64,000 nt of DNA from Stereocaulon alpinum (Eukaryota; Ascomycota; Lecanoromycetes; Lecanorales; Stereocaulaceae), in assembly GCA_018257865.1 (NCBI GenBank), contig JAEUBA010000012.1, forward strand, positions 124,001 to 188,000. The letters are read 5' to 3'. Shown piece by piece: positions 21,608 through 33,609 of the stretch (the first letter of the stretch is position 1; each line of letters opens with the position of its first letter). Made by a program: the position numbers and the translations under genes. The notes under the pieces were generated by a model. It searched no databases, had not been told where the DNA came from, and saw only the letters and a program-made list of their open reading frames with translations.

Positions 21608-22328
21608 ATGATGTGTCGGAAGGGCCCACTACTGGCGATTGCGACGCTTTGCTGTCATACAAATCCTATTGTGCTGGCTCTTGTCAAAAGTTCCGTCCCT
21701 CAAGTGCAGTATCCCGGAGATCTTGGGACATCTGTGTTGCAGTCACCAAATCTTACGGTCTTGCCACCATTCGCGTCACCTCAGCAGTAGGTGATCCGTT
21801 CCACTGTAAAGTAAAAAGGTGAATTTGTCTTTCAGATCCGCGAAAGTGACCTTCCTGCCCGATCCGTATATCTTCAATGGTCCCTTGGGTATTTACAGGT
21901 TCTCGCGCTATACAGGTAGCCCTTTGTCTTTCGAATGGGCTGCGACGTTCTTCTATATGTGCTTAGGCGACATCTTCAACGCCGTTGCAACCCAAAGTCA
22001 CCAGCCTTTCGATCCATACCCTGATGGGGCTTACACATGCCAAAAGACCATCCCCACCCTCCACGACAGGGAGACTGTTTCCTGTCAGCTGGTGCTTCAC
22101 AAAGTCGACGCTCCGAATTGGAACATGACGTTCTATGACATAGTTCAAGATCTTCGGGCGATTTGGTCCACTGCGTTATATTTCCAAGGCGCGATGTTCG
22201 GGCTGCCATCGATGAACGTGGAGATTCATAGATATTTGGGTGAAGGCCTGAGGGCCACATTCCTTGCTGAGACTGGAGTGATGCTGTTCATGATGAGGTA
22301 TCCTGCCAACAATGTCAGCGTTACATGA
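21608..22328 (+). CDS. Hypothetical protein, two exons
   Basis: I do not recognise this protein. Two frames join through a canonical 49-nt intron (exon 1 21608-21786, GTAGGT donor; exon 2 21836-22328, TTTCAG acceptor), giving 223 residues. The start MMCRKGPLLAIATLCC is hydrophobic and could be a signal peptide or anchor. The body contains two Cys, several potential N-glycosylation sites (NMT, NVS) and aromatic-rich stretches such as FEWAATFFYMC. There is also a hydrophobic patch near the end (ETGVMLFMM). No enzyme motif. It lies between the single-pass membrane protein gene and PGS1, all on the plus strand. A longer frame on the same strand starting at 21496 is less likely, because it lacks the hydrophobic start. 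Confidence 0.5.
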
Positions 22329-22657
22329 GGCACGCAATCAAGAATCTGAGCAGTGACTTCATTGTCAACCAATTGCCGGGGAGTGGTTCCTTCGAGCGTA
22401 CATATAGTTAGAGAACGTAGATTCTTTGTCAGTGATGACGAGAATACGATTCTACCCGTGAGAACATCGATGCCCAGAAGTATTAGACCGCTAGTGTATC
22501 GATTACCGTCTGCCGTAGGAATTCTCAAATCAATTAATCCAAGCCTAGTAGCTCGACCAGGTTGTTATATTGCATTTTGCTCAGAGCACTGTCGAACCAT
22601 TGACAGTATGAGCTGTCGAAGCCCTTGAAGCCAAGTGGAAGGGCAAAATACGATTAG
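22329..22657. other. Short intergenic region
   Basis: About 330 bases upstream of PGS1. It presumably holds the PGS1 promoter; nothing else seen. Confidence 0.5.
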
Positions 22658-24196
22658 ATGCTAGTCCGGCGGATTCGAGCAAATCCACGGCCATGGCTTG
22701 CACTCTCGAAAGGCAGATCGCCTTGCCACCCGCGGTGCAGACTTCAGTCTACAACTGCGCCAGTAGCTTCGCCACAGAGCTCAATCTTTCACTCGTCCTT
22801 GTCCGCTCTGACCGCCGACCTCGACAGGTTGGCACCAAGGATCGATATCAACGCTGATCAGATTGATGTTCTTGAAGGCCCGAAAGAATTCTACGAGACT
22901 CTGAAGAGGAAGATACGTGGTGCGAAAAGGAGGATATATCTCTCGACGCTCTATATAGGCAAGACGGAGGAGGAGCTCGTAGCCACTATACGTGACACGT
23001 TGCTGCACAATGGCTCGGGGCTTAAGGTCTCCATACTTACGGACGCGCTGCGCGGTACGAGGGAGGCACCAAATCCATCATGTGCTTCGCTCCTCGCGTC
23101 TCTTGTGGCAGAGTTTCCTGAGCAGGTCGAGGTGCGCATGTACCATACCCCGAACCTGACGGGTTTGAGAAAGAAGTTCATACCCAAGCGTATCAATGAG
23201 GGTTGGGGACTGCAGCATATCAAGCTCTACGGCGTCGACGACGAGGTCATACTCTCCGGCGCGAACCTCTCGAACGACTACTTCACGAATCGCCAAGACC
23301 GCTACCATGTCTTCAGCTCGAAGAGAGTTGCTGACTACTTCGCCCATGTACACCACGCGGTCAGCAACATCAGCTTTCTCCTCAGACCAAGTGACGAACC
23401 CTCCAGGTTTGCTTTGGAATGGCCAGCGTCGAATATAGCCCCAGATCCATTGAAAGCCCCAAAACAATATATCGCCGCTGCGACTTCTTTGCTCCGTCCA
23501 ATTGTGGAAGCTAAGCTTCCTCAGCCAGCTCCTACAACAACCACATCTGTCTATGCCCTCCTATGCCATCCTCCAACCATCAACACGGAGCTTCCCGCCT
23601 TCACAACTCTACTCAACCGCCCCATAAAGTCCTACACCTTCACAGCCGGCTACTTTAATCCTCACCCAATTGTAACCTCAGCCCTGCTTGCGGCGTCCGG
23701 CTCTCCGGCCTCGACCCCAGGCACAGTCTTAACCGCCTCACCGTACGCCAATGGCTTCTTCGGCTCCAAAGGCATCTCGGGCATGTTACCGGCAGCATAC
23801 ACGCACCTCTCCCTACGCTTCCTCCAAGCCGCCCGAGGCAAAAATATACAGCTACGCGAATGGCAGCGCGGAATGGTAGGCCAGAAAGATGGCTGGACAT
23901 ATCATGCTAAGGGGCTTTGGGTGACGCTGCCTGGTAACAACCCAGCTGGCCCTAGTGCAACGATCATTGGGTCGTCGAATTACACGACGCGTAGCTACGG
24001 GCTGGATCTTGAAGTGGGAGCTATGGTTGTCACCAGCGATGAGGCGCTGATGCGGAAATGGAAGAGGGAGGAGGAAATCTTGAGGAAGCCGACTAGGCAG
24101 GTCAACGAGGCGGAATTAGAGGGGAAAGAGAGGAGGGCGGGGTGGAGGGTTAGGTTTGCTATGTGGATTGTTAGAGTTGTGGGAGGTGCTCTATGA
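22658..24196 (+). CDS. PGS1: CDP-diacylglycerol-glycerol-3-phosphate 3-phosphatidyltransferase
   Basis: Makes phosphatidylglycerol phosphate from CDP-diacylglycerol and glycerol-3-phosphate, the committed step to cardiolipin in mitochondria. Single exon of 512 residues. The phospholipase-D superfamily signature appears twice: the first HKD set at His187, Lys189 and Asp194 (LQHIKLYGVDDEVILSGANL), the second starting at His416 and Lys418 (YHAKGLWV) followed by IIGSSNYTTRSYGLDLE. The N-terminal 35 residues are rich in R and S and poor in acids, a mitochondrial presequence. Length matches fungal PGS1. The C-terminus ends with a basic amphipathic and hydrophobic segment. Identification firm. Confidence 0.94.
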   Translation: MLVRRIRANPRPWLALSKGRSPCHPRCRLQSTTAPVASPQSSIFHSSLSALTADLDRLAPRIDINADQIDVLEGPKEFYETLKRKIRGAKRRIYLSTLYIGKTEEELVATIRDTLLHNGSGLKVSILTDALRGTREAPNPSCASLLASLVAEFPEQVEVRMYHTPNLTGLRKKFIPKRINEGWGLQHIKLYGVDDEVILSGANLSNDYFTNRQDRYHVFSSKRVADYFAHVHHAVSNISFLLRPSDEPSRFALEWPASNIAPDPLKAPKQYIAAATSLLRPIVEAKLPQPAPTTTTSVYALLCHPPTINTELPAFTTLLNRPIKSYTFTAGYFNPHPIVTSALLAASGSPASTPGTVLTASPYANGFFGSKGISGMLPAAYTHLSLRFLQAARGKNIQLREWQRGMVGQKDGWTYHAKGLWVTLPGNNPAGPSATIIGSSNYTTRSYGLDLEVGAMVVTSDEALMRKWKREEEILRKPTRQVNEAELEGKERRAGWRVRFAMWIVRVVGGAL

Positions 24197-25656
24197 ATAG
24201 CATCAGTGTACGATGTTTCCCTGCACATAGCTGATATCTCGATTGCTGGAGTCTTAAAACGCTATTGTCATGGTGTGTCTGGGTAGCAGCAAATCTGAAC
24301 AAACATGCCACAAAGTTGCTGGTGGCGACAGTGACTATATATCACACTTGCACAAAGAATGAACTGCTAAATACTGAATAATCAGTCTCTTAGGATTCAA
24401 CCCGACGATTCATTTCTTCTCACGTGCTATACTCAGCTTCGACGTAAAAGAAAAAAGCCCGTAGATACGTCTTAGTAAGCTGACAGCGAATCAGAGATAG
24501 CTACGCTTATCGCGCCTATCTCCTCAGCCGGCAGAAAGTCGGGACCACTGGAGCTAAGCCCGATTAGGTACTAGTACGTGCATAAACACCGACTTCCGGC
24601 ACCAGTCCTCGAGTTCTGGCGCTAAATCAAGAAAGTAAATATTGGTTGTAATACACATAGGTATATCGATTGTGCACCGATTCCTACTAAAATTAACGTA
24701 TATAATTATTGCTATCTTAATTTATCTCCGCTGGATTATCTAGCTAAATGCATAAGGTCTGCACCGGGGGCAAAGCCTCTAAGTCAGACACTATTTACCC
24801 TGGAACCTTCCCCGGACCTAGGCCCTAAAGTTGCCCTAGGAATCCGCCTTAGACGGTATTAACCCGCTGTAATGATAGCTTGCTTAGGTACCTTGTCTAG
24901 GGGCCCTCCCGCCCGGAAAATTATAACGAGACTCCTTAGCAGCATACACAGCCCTATACAGTAGGGCTTAGTTCCCAAGGGGTGCGAATTTCTGCCGGCC
25001 GAAGGGAGAGCTAAGGTACTGGAAGCACCTGGGAGCCGACTGTGAACAAGAGCTGAGCCGCCCCCCAGAGCAGCCTCTCAAGAGCCTCCCAAGCTAGCCT
25101 CAAAACGATATAGCTAGAGCAGACCGCTAAGAACACTCAGGGCTAAACCTGGGGGTTTGGCCGCAACGTCGGCCCTCGGAAGGCTTGCACAATGACCCTG
25201 GAACTCACCGTTCGAGTTCCCCAGCACAGCACCCAACCTCCCTGAGAGCTAATCCTCCAACAATGTGGTTATAATTGACTTAGCGACACGTAAACACCAA
25301 AAGCACGCCGAGAGTCGTTTCTCCAAGCCCACAGCTAACATAGGATGACATCTGGCAATTAACACGTAACCCAATTGTTGACGGTGCTGGTGTGCGTGCC
25401 GTCCAGCGCGAAGTTTCGTGCAGTATTTCTCCATTGAAACACACTGCCGAATGTCTCTCTCTGCCTGTGAGTAACGGCACGGGCAGTAAGGTCTCCATGA
25501 TTCTGAGATTAATGGTTTGGTACGGGCTTCAACGTGGGGAAGAACAGATAGAAGCATTCGCTATTGAGAGTTGCCGAGGAAAAGTCATGCGATGCACTTG
25601 CACATGTTGCATCAAACAATTTTTTGCTCTTCTTTGCCTGCAGGTCCTTCAAACTC
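24197..25656. other. Gene-free stretch, probable eroded repeat DNA
   Basis: About 1.46 kb. Base composition shifts from AT-rich (near 24650-24730) to C/T-rich (24780-25250), and no frame above about 115 codons has recognisable content. It may be the relic of a transposable element, but I found no terminal repeats or target duplications. Confidence 0.4.
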
Positions 25657-28600
25657 CTAGACTCGAACGTGCGGTTGACCCCCAAGACCCGGATTGGTTT
25701 CATTCCGCTCGACACCAAGATGCTCAGTGTTTGGGTCGCTAGCATTGTGAAAGTGGCCAAACCCGTATCTTCGGCCGTGATTCTCGAGGCACTTGATTCT
25801 CTCCCGCTGGCCGTCTATCGGCTCAATCAACCTCACATCCTCCTTGAGCTTCTCGGAAGATAGCACAAAGGGCATCATCGCCGCCATAGTTCCAGAAGAT
25901 CGTTCGAGGAACCGGCGCCGTGTGTAGCGCCAACCGACTGCTACACTAACCGACAAGAAACAGGCATTCAGCAACAGCGTAGCGATGGCGCAGGCGAGAT
26001 CACTCGCGAACGTTGTTGCGCCGTAGAAGCTTGCCGAGACCTGCAGCGCGCCGAGCAGAACGGTATACAAGGCCGTTGCAGTGGAGGTGAGCATAAAGTA
26101 GCCAAGAAGGGAGTGACCGTTTGCGAAGGTAGAGAAGATTTCTACGATGGGCTTGTTGGAGGAAAAATCCTGGAATAGAATGTTTGGTCTTTCGAAACCT
26201 TGACGGAGGGCGTCGAGTAAAGTTATGCTTCTGATGTTGCGTTCCAGAAGTTGAAAAACGGACTTGGGAAAAGTCAGCTATCTATAATATCAGGTAGTCA
26301 AAATTTTCCAAAGGAGCATACCTGTATGAAGACGCCGACAACGATGTAAAGGCTTGGATTCCCTGGGAGAGCATAATTTTGATCGGACAACTGTTGTGGC
26401 ATCGTCATGCTGTGGACTAAATAGCTATTTGCTGTAAAGAGAAGGGCCAGGAAAGTGATCCAAAGGGTTAATGGCCAAGGCCTGAGAAGGAACGGGTAAG
26501 GAGAGCCATTCATCCATAAGTCAACTTCACGACGATATCGTATTATCTTTAGCCTCAGTACGTTCCAGCACCGTCGTATGCCATTGGAGACTCTCCGAAA
26601 GCGTGAGCCCTGTGCTTGACGCGGAAGAGTTCCTGAACCCAGAATTGGTGAGTGGGTGGCAGACGTTGGCCTAGGAACTATCTCTAAGCGAGTCGAGTTG
26701 TTTGCTTCAACCACACGCAACTGCTGATCCCAGAGAACGGAAGCAATATCATTGAAAGAAGCCTTCTCGTGGCATGAACCAAGTCCAAAGTCAGCAGGAG
26801 TTCTATCACATACGAGCTCGGCTATGGTCATTATGCCGTTGGGCTCTGTTGTCATCCTAGAACCGGGAACCTTCAGAAAGGGAAAGAGACAGAGGGCGCA
26901 GACTAGATCCACCGCTAGTGCTCCGAGCAAGACTTTTGCCCAGTACGGATCGAGTAACCCCATCTGCCAGGAAAATTCTGCGCCCCAGTCAAAATAGCCG
27001 CCCGAAAAAACGGCCCAGACGAATACATAGTTCTGTATATTTGGAATCGCGAGCAGCGCTAGAGTGTAGCCAATACTCGAGCTGACTACGGCCCATTGCC
27101 GATGTCGAATGGCTTGGAAGATTGCAACGGGGACCCAGAAGCAATGATAGTCAAGGCATACTGAGCTTGCTCCTCTACAACCTGCTGGTCGTGACAGCTG
27201 TCGGAAACTCTCAAGTCTCTTAACTTCTCCGTCAACTATCATCCAGACGATGCCATAGATTACAGCAATAGAGGAGGGGAAGAATGTCCATAGCACGTTG
27301 TTTAATACGCCCATACGTTGAGCAGCATTTTTCCGATCAAAATTGCCCGACTCGCCTGTATCAAGGTAGAAAGAAACAAGACCTCTCGGCGGCCGTTCGT
27401 TTCCATGTGCTGTGAAGTGTGAAGTGAAAGGTTTTCCGTCCCAGGAGCCTTCCGAAACACCTCCGGCCCTCCAATCTAAACCCAAAGCTTCATTAGTCAT
27501 AAACGTATATGGGAATGGGCCTAATCAGCACTTACGTGAGGCAATGTTGTCCGGCAACGAGCTCAATTCTAATAAGCAAGCAACGGTAACTATCAGGGCA
27601 ATGGTTGAAGCGACAAGAAGAGCATAAGACGTCTGGAACATTTGAGTCTTCTTTTTCCCTCCTGTATGTTGCGCCCTCCCCACATTGTTGGGCAACTGGG
27701 ATCTGGAGAGATGAGGCGAAGATTCGCGAAACGAAGATGTTGCAGACGCAAGATATTGGACTCCTAACAAAACGCAAAACAGTGCCGGTATCCCTATGGC
27801 GAGCGCCAGATGGTATGGTTTTGCCATTTCGGCCGAAGGACGCCTAAAGACATCTGCGAGATGTGTGTCATTAAACGAGGTAAATTTTGGCTTCGCATAA
27901 TAAGCTTCTCCCATGTCGCTCGGTCCAATCAGTCCATCATCTCAACGTTGACGGGAAGTTCATATATGACTCACCTTCCGCCAATAATATCTCTGATCGG
28001 TATTGGGACAGTATAACCATCAGGGGCAGGATTATAGTTCCATTCCCAGCCACCCCCACAAATATCGTAAAGGAGTGGATTCCATCCGTAGCTGTAACAG
28101 CTCCCAATGCCTGTACCCCAACAGCCATCCGCTAAGAGAGCGTATCGGTCATGGATGATGTTACACGTACTACCCACCTTCGGCAAATTTGTAGTGTCAG
28201 AACTGTTCATACGAATCCAGATTGCACTGCTATCAGTATTAGCGTGGCAAGCAAGCGTGGCTTCGGCGAAGCTCTGTGATCTCTACCTTGGTAGCGAAAG
28301 AACCCAAATGTCGTCCATCGCATTAGAATCGTTCTTGCCTCCAAAGACGTACAGATTGTACGAGGATTCATCTGCAGCTTCGCCAACGACAGTACACATG
28401 TGGTCCCTTTCTTCAGGTAGGCCGAGACCGTTTGGGGGATCGGATCCTAGAACGGTGCCTAATCTCCCATCTATATCGGTTGTAGCTTGTACAGACCATG
28501 ATGTGGACGCTATGTCGAATATATAAATGTAAGCAAGACTCGCCTGTGTCTTGCTCAGCCTTCTGACAATAGTCATGAATTATCATTCATTCTTACTCTC

Positions 28601-29431
28601 ATAAGTGCACCATTCGATTCCACATAACCTCCAACAACGATCAAAATACCTTCTTCGCCTGCCGAGAGGAACACTAGGTTCTGACCAACGACGGGAACCC
28701 AAGAAGGCACATCGACTACCCTCGTTTTTTCCGTCTTCATATCAAATACTGTCATTGAGTGCAGAATCTTCATCTCGGATGAATTTCTTATCTTCGCCAT
28801 ACCTCCTAAATAATATCCTTTGAAATGCGACGGAACATTACATCCAGCTCCATCCGCTGGCCGAGGTCCCGTAAGATTTGCAGATACGTTGTCAATTTGT
28901 GCCCAGGTTTGGCCCCCGGAGGACGAATTGAAGCGCCATAGGGTATTATCAAGGTCGGGTTGTACAGAACTTTCGCCACCAAACAACCAGAAAGTATCAA
29001 TGTCGTTACTCCAGAGAGTACCATTTGATATGAGTGGTATCGTAGGGTCTAGTGGTCGTGTAAGAGCAGTATAAGTCGACGGAATGGTAAATGGATTGGT
29101 CAGATCGATTGAAGTTAAACCTAGAGCTTGAGCAAAGAGAGTCCTCAGTACGTCTGTCGACCACGTCACGCCAGTATCTGTTAACGTACATGGAGATGCT
29201 CCACTATTATTAGTCCAGATGTCAAGACCCCCAATGATCCACAGAGTGCTATTCAAAATTGCCGCTAAATGAAGTCAGTAGGTATGATCGCGAAGGATTG
29301 GTAGCACGATCAGTCTCTGACTTACATTGTGCTCCGCTTCTTCGGTATTCGCCGTCCCGAAGCTGGTCACAAGCGACAAAAGTCTGGAGAAGAAGTAGAA
29401 GAACAAGTACATTCAGGGAACGGGAGAACAT
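25657..29431 (-). CDS. Secreted kelch propeller joined to a polytopic DUF3433 membrane region
   Basis: Seven exons join in frame (29431-29326, 29264-28597, 28543-28287, 28226-27975, 27918-27536, 27475-26322, 26262-25657), giving 1141 residues. A signal peptide (MFSRSLNVLVLLLLLQTFVA) precedes kelch repeats (LWIIGGLDIW, TFWLFGGES, YYLGGMAKI, ILIVVGGYV, LYVFGGKND) in residues about 30-430, a seven-bladed beta-propeller type. A transmembrane helix follows at about 463-485, a basic loop, a second helix at about 525-546, then the DUF3433 pattern (RLESFRQLS, LDYHCFWVP, RHRQWAVVSSS) and further helices to the C-terminus. The propeller would face outside and the loops inside. The join between kelch and membrane parts rests on a 56-nt intron with CTGAT branch and a phase match; otherwise two adjacent genes would be needed, with an ATG at 27914. 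Function unknown. Confidence 0.72.
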
Positions 29432-30748
29432 TGCACCGCGATAACACAAGAAATCCAGGCTCGAACTGCTCCAGCTATATTGAGCAAAGAGAAGTACAAC
29501 CAGAGGTTGATTGATTGATTGCTTGATGATTGGTTAGTGATTGATTGATTTACTCATAGTCCGGCCCAACGCTCCGAGCGTTATGCAGCTAAGCTAACCA
29601 CTTGTTTTTCAAGTCGCAGAAGTTTCTAGAACCTTCTAATTTCATCATTCTTAACCTATTCTGTAATTTGTACTTTCAACGATTCCGAACATAGACCCCT
29701 GTTTATATGAACTATCGCTGTAGAGCGCGAACGATAGAGGTTTCGGCGAATCCGCGTGTAACACCTGAACTGTTGACAGATCTATGACTTGTATTCAGTT
29801 CTATATCATACTGATACTGAAAGCGATTTCTAGAATAAATCGGCAGAACATTATCTCTGCTAAAGCTACAAGGTAGGGCAGATTTTTAAAATTTGTCAAC
29901 AAGGGCTCAGGGTACAGATAAAGTATCAGAGATAAGTGTTTTACCATGGAATCAAGTTCTGCGGAAAATAGAGTCCGTTCTTGATTAAAGGCTAGTGGAA
30001 GGTCTTACTGCTCAGCCTCGTGCACCGCCCGTTCAGCAAGCTCTGTAGAAGGATTCGCTTCCAAACTAGTTAAACCTTCTGAGTTGTCGGTTACCCCTAA
30101 AGTGGCACCTCCGGGGGCCTGTTGAACTCCGGAACAGAGCTTCAGGACGGTGGCAACCTAGAGGGTTGATGACTCAAGGGTCATATCCTTCTAGGTCTGG
30201 CTTGCAAAGTCTTCCAATGCAATAGATCTCTCATTACAGATTCCAGGCTCAGAGCCTTACTCGTTTTTTTCCACTAGGAGGTTCGCGACTTCCTAGAAGC
30301 TCTCCTAACCCCATCTCTATCGCCTCCGCTATAGATCCCAAGCGCTTACCTCACGTGTAACATCACCACCATCCCTCACTAACTTGGCGGAGGGCGTTAT
30401 ACGCTAGCTGTATTGTTACTGAGACAGCGCTATTTGTTCGACCTTGTTAAGATCCTCAGAGAGTGTTTCTTCTTCATGATACTTTTGGGCAATCCTAAGG
30501 CGTACTTCCGGCAATAATATCCGGCCCTTTAGAAGCCCGGTTGGGTGGAGGAGGTTGTTAGGCATATAGGAGGCGTCGGAAGGATTGTCAGTATCGTTCT
30601 AATTGACAAGCAGTCGTACTGTAGTACAGCGTCTGAATAGCTCGTGTGGCCCCTCGCTAGATTCTTTGCAGCTTGCAGCCACTAAATCTACTCGGCATCT
30701 CGCTTCACTGCCTTAACAGCAGGTCAACATCTTGACGGAAGCTAGCAG
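29432..30748. other. Gene-free stretch with simple GATT repeats
   Basis: About 1.3 kb upstream of the kelch-DUF3433 gene. It begins with a short GATT/TGATTGATT run near 29506-29550 and continues as mixed-composition DNA with no open frame of note. It probably includes a promoter followed by repeat-derived DNA leading to the foldback element. Confidence 0.45.
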
Positions 30749-31032
30749 CGGGCCGCCCAAGCCTTGGAAGGGGTCACCGCCCTGCCGGGCAACCTGCCCT
30801 GCTGGCCAATTCGTAGGGCTGAGGCCGAGGCCCCCATAGAGATCCCCGAAGCTTGTCCTTGTGCACCAATAATGGTAAGCTTCGGGGACCAATCCTGCGG
30901 TGTAGGCTAGCAGCTCTAGGCCCTTCTCTAGGGGGCTCTATAAGTGCTTCCGGACCTCAGCCCTGTGAGTTGGCCAGCAGGGCAGGTTGGCCGGCAATGC
31001 GGTGAACCCTTTTTTAGGGCTGGCCGGTTGAG
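30749..31032. mobile_element. Foldback element, about 284 bp, inverted arms about 70-90 bp
   Basis: The left arm, about 30749-30835, and the reverse complement of the right arm, about 30945-31032, share long blocks including AACCTGCCCTGCTGGCCAA and AGGGCTGAGG, with the order kept. The centre folds too: GATCCCCGAAGCTT pairs with AAGCTTCGGGGACC, and CCCCCATAGAG pairs with CTCTATAAG. The right terminus reads (inwards) CTCAACCGGCCAG, the same 12 bases that end the element at 44788-44962. No coding capacity. No convincing target duplication seen. Confidence 0.7.
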
Positions 31033-31303
31033 CAGTGCTAAATTGCGACAACAATCACGAAGCATTCAAACCGATGCAGAAGCAGGTGATTGAAAGCAGA
31101 AAGGAACACAGGATAGGCGGAATGAGATCTAGATTCTGGCTCAAATGCTTGACTAGAGGAGTTAGGTCGCCCTTGCAAAGCAGACGCTGATAATCCCAAT
31201 CAGACTCTAGATGATCAATCCATCACGATAAGGCAGCGTCAGTCGGGCACATGTGGTCATCAACAGAGTGAATCTACTGAGATAGCAGAGTATAGCAAGG
31301 AGC

Positions 31304-33084
31304 CTAGGATGCCCCATTGTGCTGTTCCTTTACCCTCACCTCCACAATCGGAACTTGACTTCTAGCCTCCCAAACCTTCTCGATTCTCAGACCCGCCTTC
31401 TCCACAATCGCTGCCAACTGTGCCGGCGTCCTCTCGATCCCATTAATGATCCCCATCATACACAGATCTCGCTGATGGCTAAATCTTACATTGGTGCCGT
31501 AGTTCGCCGGCAGCGGCTGGGGTGCCGAAGGCAGCACATCTGGGTAACCGAGGGTTGTGTTCATAAGCTGATCGCAGATTAAAATACGCGATTTGTGAGG
31601 ATTCATGGCCGAGCGTAGAGCACCGAGGATCGAAACGCAGTAGTCGTCCGACCAGTCGTGCAGTATAGAACGGAGCCAGTACACTTCGGCATTCTTGGTG
31701 GGGTTGGGGTTAAAGAAGTCGTGTTGGAGGAATTGGACGCGGCCTGAGGATAAAGCGGCGGGGTTTTCCCGCGGCCAGACATCTGACTCGGCGATCTTGA
31801 GGACTGGAGCTCGGTCTTGGATTACGAAGGTTAGGTCGGGATAGAGGTGTGATAACTGGACGTCGAAGCCACCTGGGTGAGGACCAAGGATATTAGTAAG
31901 ACTTATGGTATAGCGGACTCTGGATGGAGGAGGGGATGGAGAGTGACGTACCAACACCTCCGCCGACGTCCACGACGGTTGCTTTTCCAAGTTCGGCCCA
32001 CGGGTAATCTATCGGTCATTATAGTCAGGATCTTGGCATCTCAATCCCTCGAAACCACAATGTGGTCGGAAGCGATGAGAAAACTGACCATACGGGTGTG
32101 CAGCCCCATGCACCTTCCCACCCCCAAGCATCGAGAGGTTGAAAATCTCATGCTCTGGCCGCGGGAAAGACCCATCTTTCATACCCCCATTGATATACTT
32201 CCTCGGCTCAGGAACGCCAGGGTATCCAGCAGGACGCCCCACAGCATTTTGTGGGCTAACAATTTGCTCAGGCGTGATTTTCTCCTCTAGCCAATCCCAC
32301 CGTGACTTTGTGGTGTTTAGTGCGTCTTGAAATGCTGTTTCGTCTACTTGGTAGGAGGAGCCTTTTTTCGGATCGAGGAGTGATTTTGGCATGTGTTCGG
32401 ATGCTGCGTAGAGATCTAGGTTACTGCGGTGGTGCGTTAGAGGGAAGATTAACAACGATATGAGGGAAGTGATATTTACAAGTTCAGAATGTAGGCGCGT
32501 AGAGGCTCATTTTTAACAAGGGCGGTGGAAATGACATTGTTGGCGAAGTGGTCGGGAGTCGGTTCCGAGAAGATATGATTCGAGCACAGACAGCGCAGGA
32601 TTCTCGCTTTTTGCACGGAACCATTCCAATATTAGCCATCTGGTTGTTTCCCTTGGGGTTTCCTGAGCATTTGACGACTTAACAGATTACACTCACAAAG
32701 CTTCAAATACTCGATCCCCGTCTCCTCTCCAATTCTTTGCACATCAACTCCGTCCGGCCCGCCTTCAGCAAGCAGGTCCGGTATCCGCCGCTCAGCCGCT
32801 ATATAGAGCGCTCTGGACTCCCAATACTGGCATCCTACTTCGAGAATACGCAGACTTGGTTCCGCAATCAATTCCGTGAGCTTGCCGGTAACGGCGAGCA
32901 GGGTCCGCTGCGCTTCGTAGAGTTTGCGGCTGGGGAGACTGGAGGGTGAGGCACCGTCGTTACTGGCGTGGGGCTGGTGTTCTTTGGCCCATTCGGAGAT
33001 TACGGTCTGCACATTTGCTGTGAAGAGTGTGCTGAGTTCGAGGAGGGCGGCGGCGTCGGGGAGCGGTTTAAGTGGTCGTGACAT
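31304..33084 (-). CDS. SAM-dependent O-methyltransferase (plant-COMT-like, fungal type)
   Basis: Transfers a methyl group from S-adenosylmethionine to a hydroxyl, here probably a phenol of the cluster product. Five exons join in frame (33084-32697, 32606-32480, 32423-32089, 32008-31952, 31872-31304), giving 491 residues. An N-terminal winged-helix dimerisation domain contains LKLSRILRCLCSNHIFSEP. The catalytic domain has motif I, VVDVGGGVGGFDVQLSHLYP (split by an intron), motif DRAPVL, and the catalytic-His block RSILHDWSDDYC followed by SRILICDQLMN. His in HDWSD is the usual base. It is first in the cluster on the left and is transcribed in the same direction as the A-T-R gene. A GGACCGGAGTATC motif lies 144 bp upstream of the start. 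Confidence 0.9.
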
Positions 33085-33609
33085 TGTCGTTTTGTTTGGT
33101 CAGGCGTTGTATGAAGATCGCGTTTGGAGAAGATAGTGGTAACAGTAGTTCAAAGGCTTTTCTTACCCATGGAGGCTTTTCATAGTGACGCAGGGGGGCC
33201 ATGTAGGGACTGCTGAAGGGGTAAGGAGGACCGGAGTATCAGCTTACTCGGGATCAGCAATGAGACTTTGCCTGCAGTCGATGCGTAATTTACATCAGGT
33301 TGTGAGCCACGCAAGGAGTATGCAAGTGAAAGCTTCATACGATGCAACAATTCGCAAGCCTAAATGACGGTACATTACTTTGGCTGTAATGATAAGCGAA
33401 CATGGTATTGATATGCGCTTGCAAACCTGAGTGCAGCATATACCTCAGCACAAGGTCTCAGGACATTTCTACTATGCTCTTGATAGAATTGGAAATTGCT
33501 TCTGAACCCGGTTCTTTATTGCAGCTACTACTTTGAGATGGAGCTCTTGGGGTCTTTGCTTGGGGCTGCTGGCAACGGCTGGCCCTGATCCAGCCCTTAC
33601 AGTACATGA
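33085..33609. other. Intergenic: OMT promoter and A-T-R gene 3' flank
   Basis: About 525 bases. Contains the cluster motif at 33228-33240; otherwise no gene or repeat seen. Confidence 0.6.
33228..33240 (+). promoter_or_regulatory. Cluster motif copy 1, GGACCGGAGTATC, upstream of OMT
   Basis: Exact 13-base match to the copy at 50011-50023 (opposite strand). Distance to the OMT ATG is 144 bp. Candidate binding site of a cluster-specific regulator. Confidence 0.65.

Noticed and set aside
24780..25250. Degenerate transposon or a tRNA-like GTTCGAGTTCC stretch near 25210
   Set aside because: No terminal repeats or coding relics found, and the B-box-like bases lack an A box and a foldable cloverleaf.
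27536..27918. ATG at 27914 as the start of a separate DUF3433 gene
   Set aside because: The frame is continuous with the kelch exons through a well-formed intron with matching phase, and the kelch part would otherwise lack its C-terminal end. Kept only as the alternative model.
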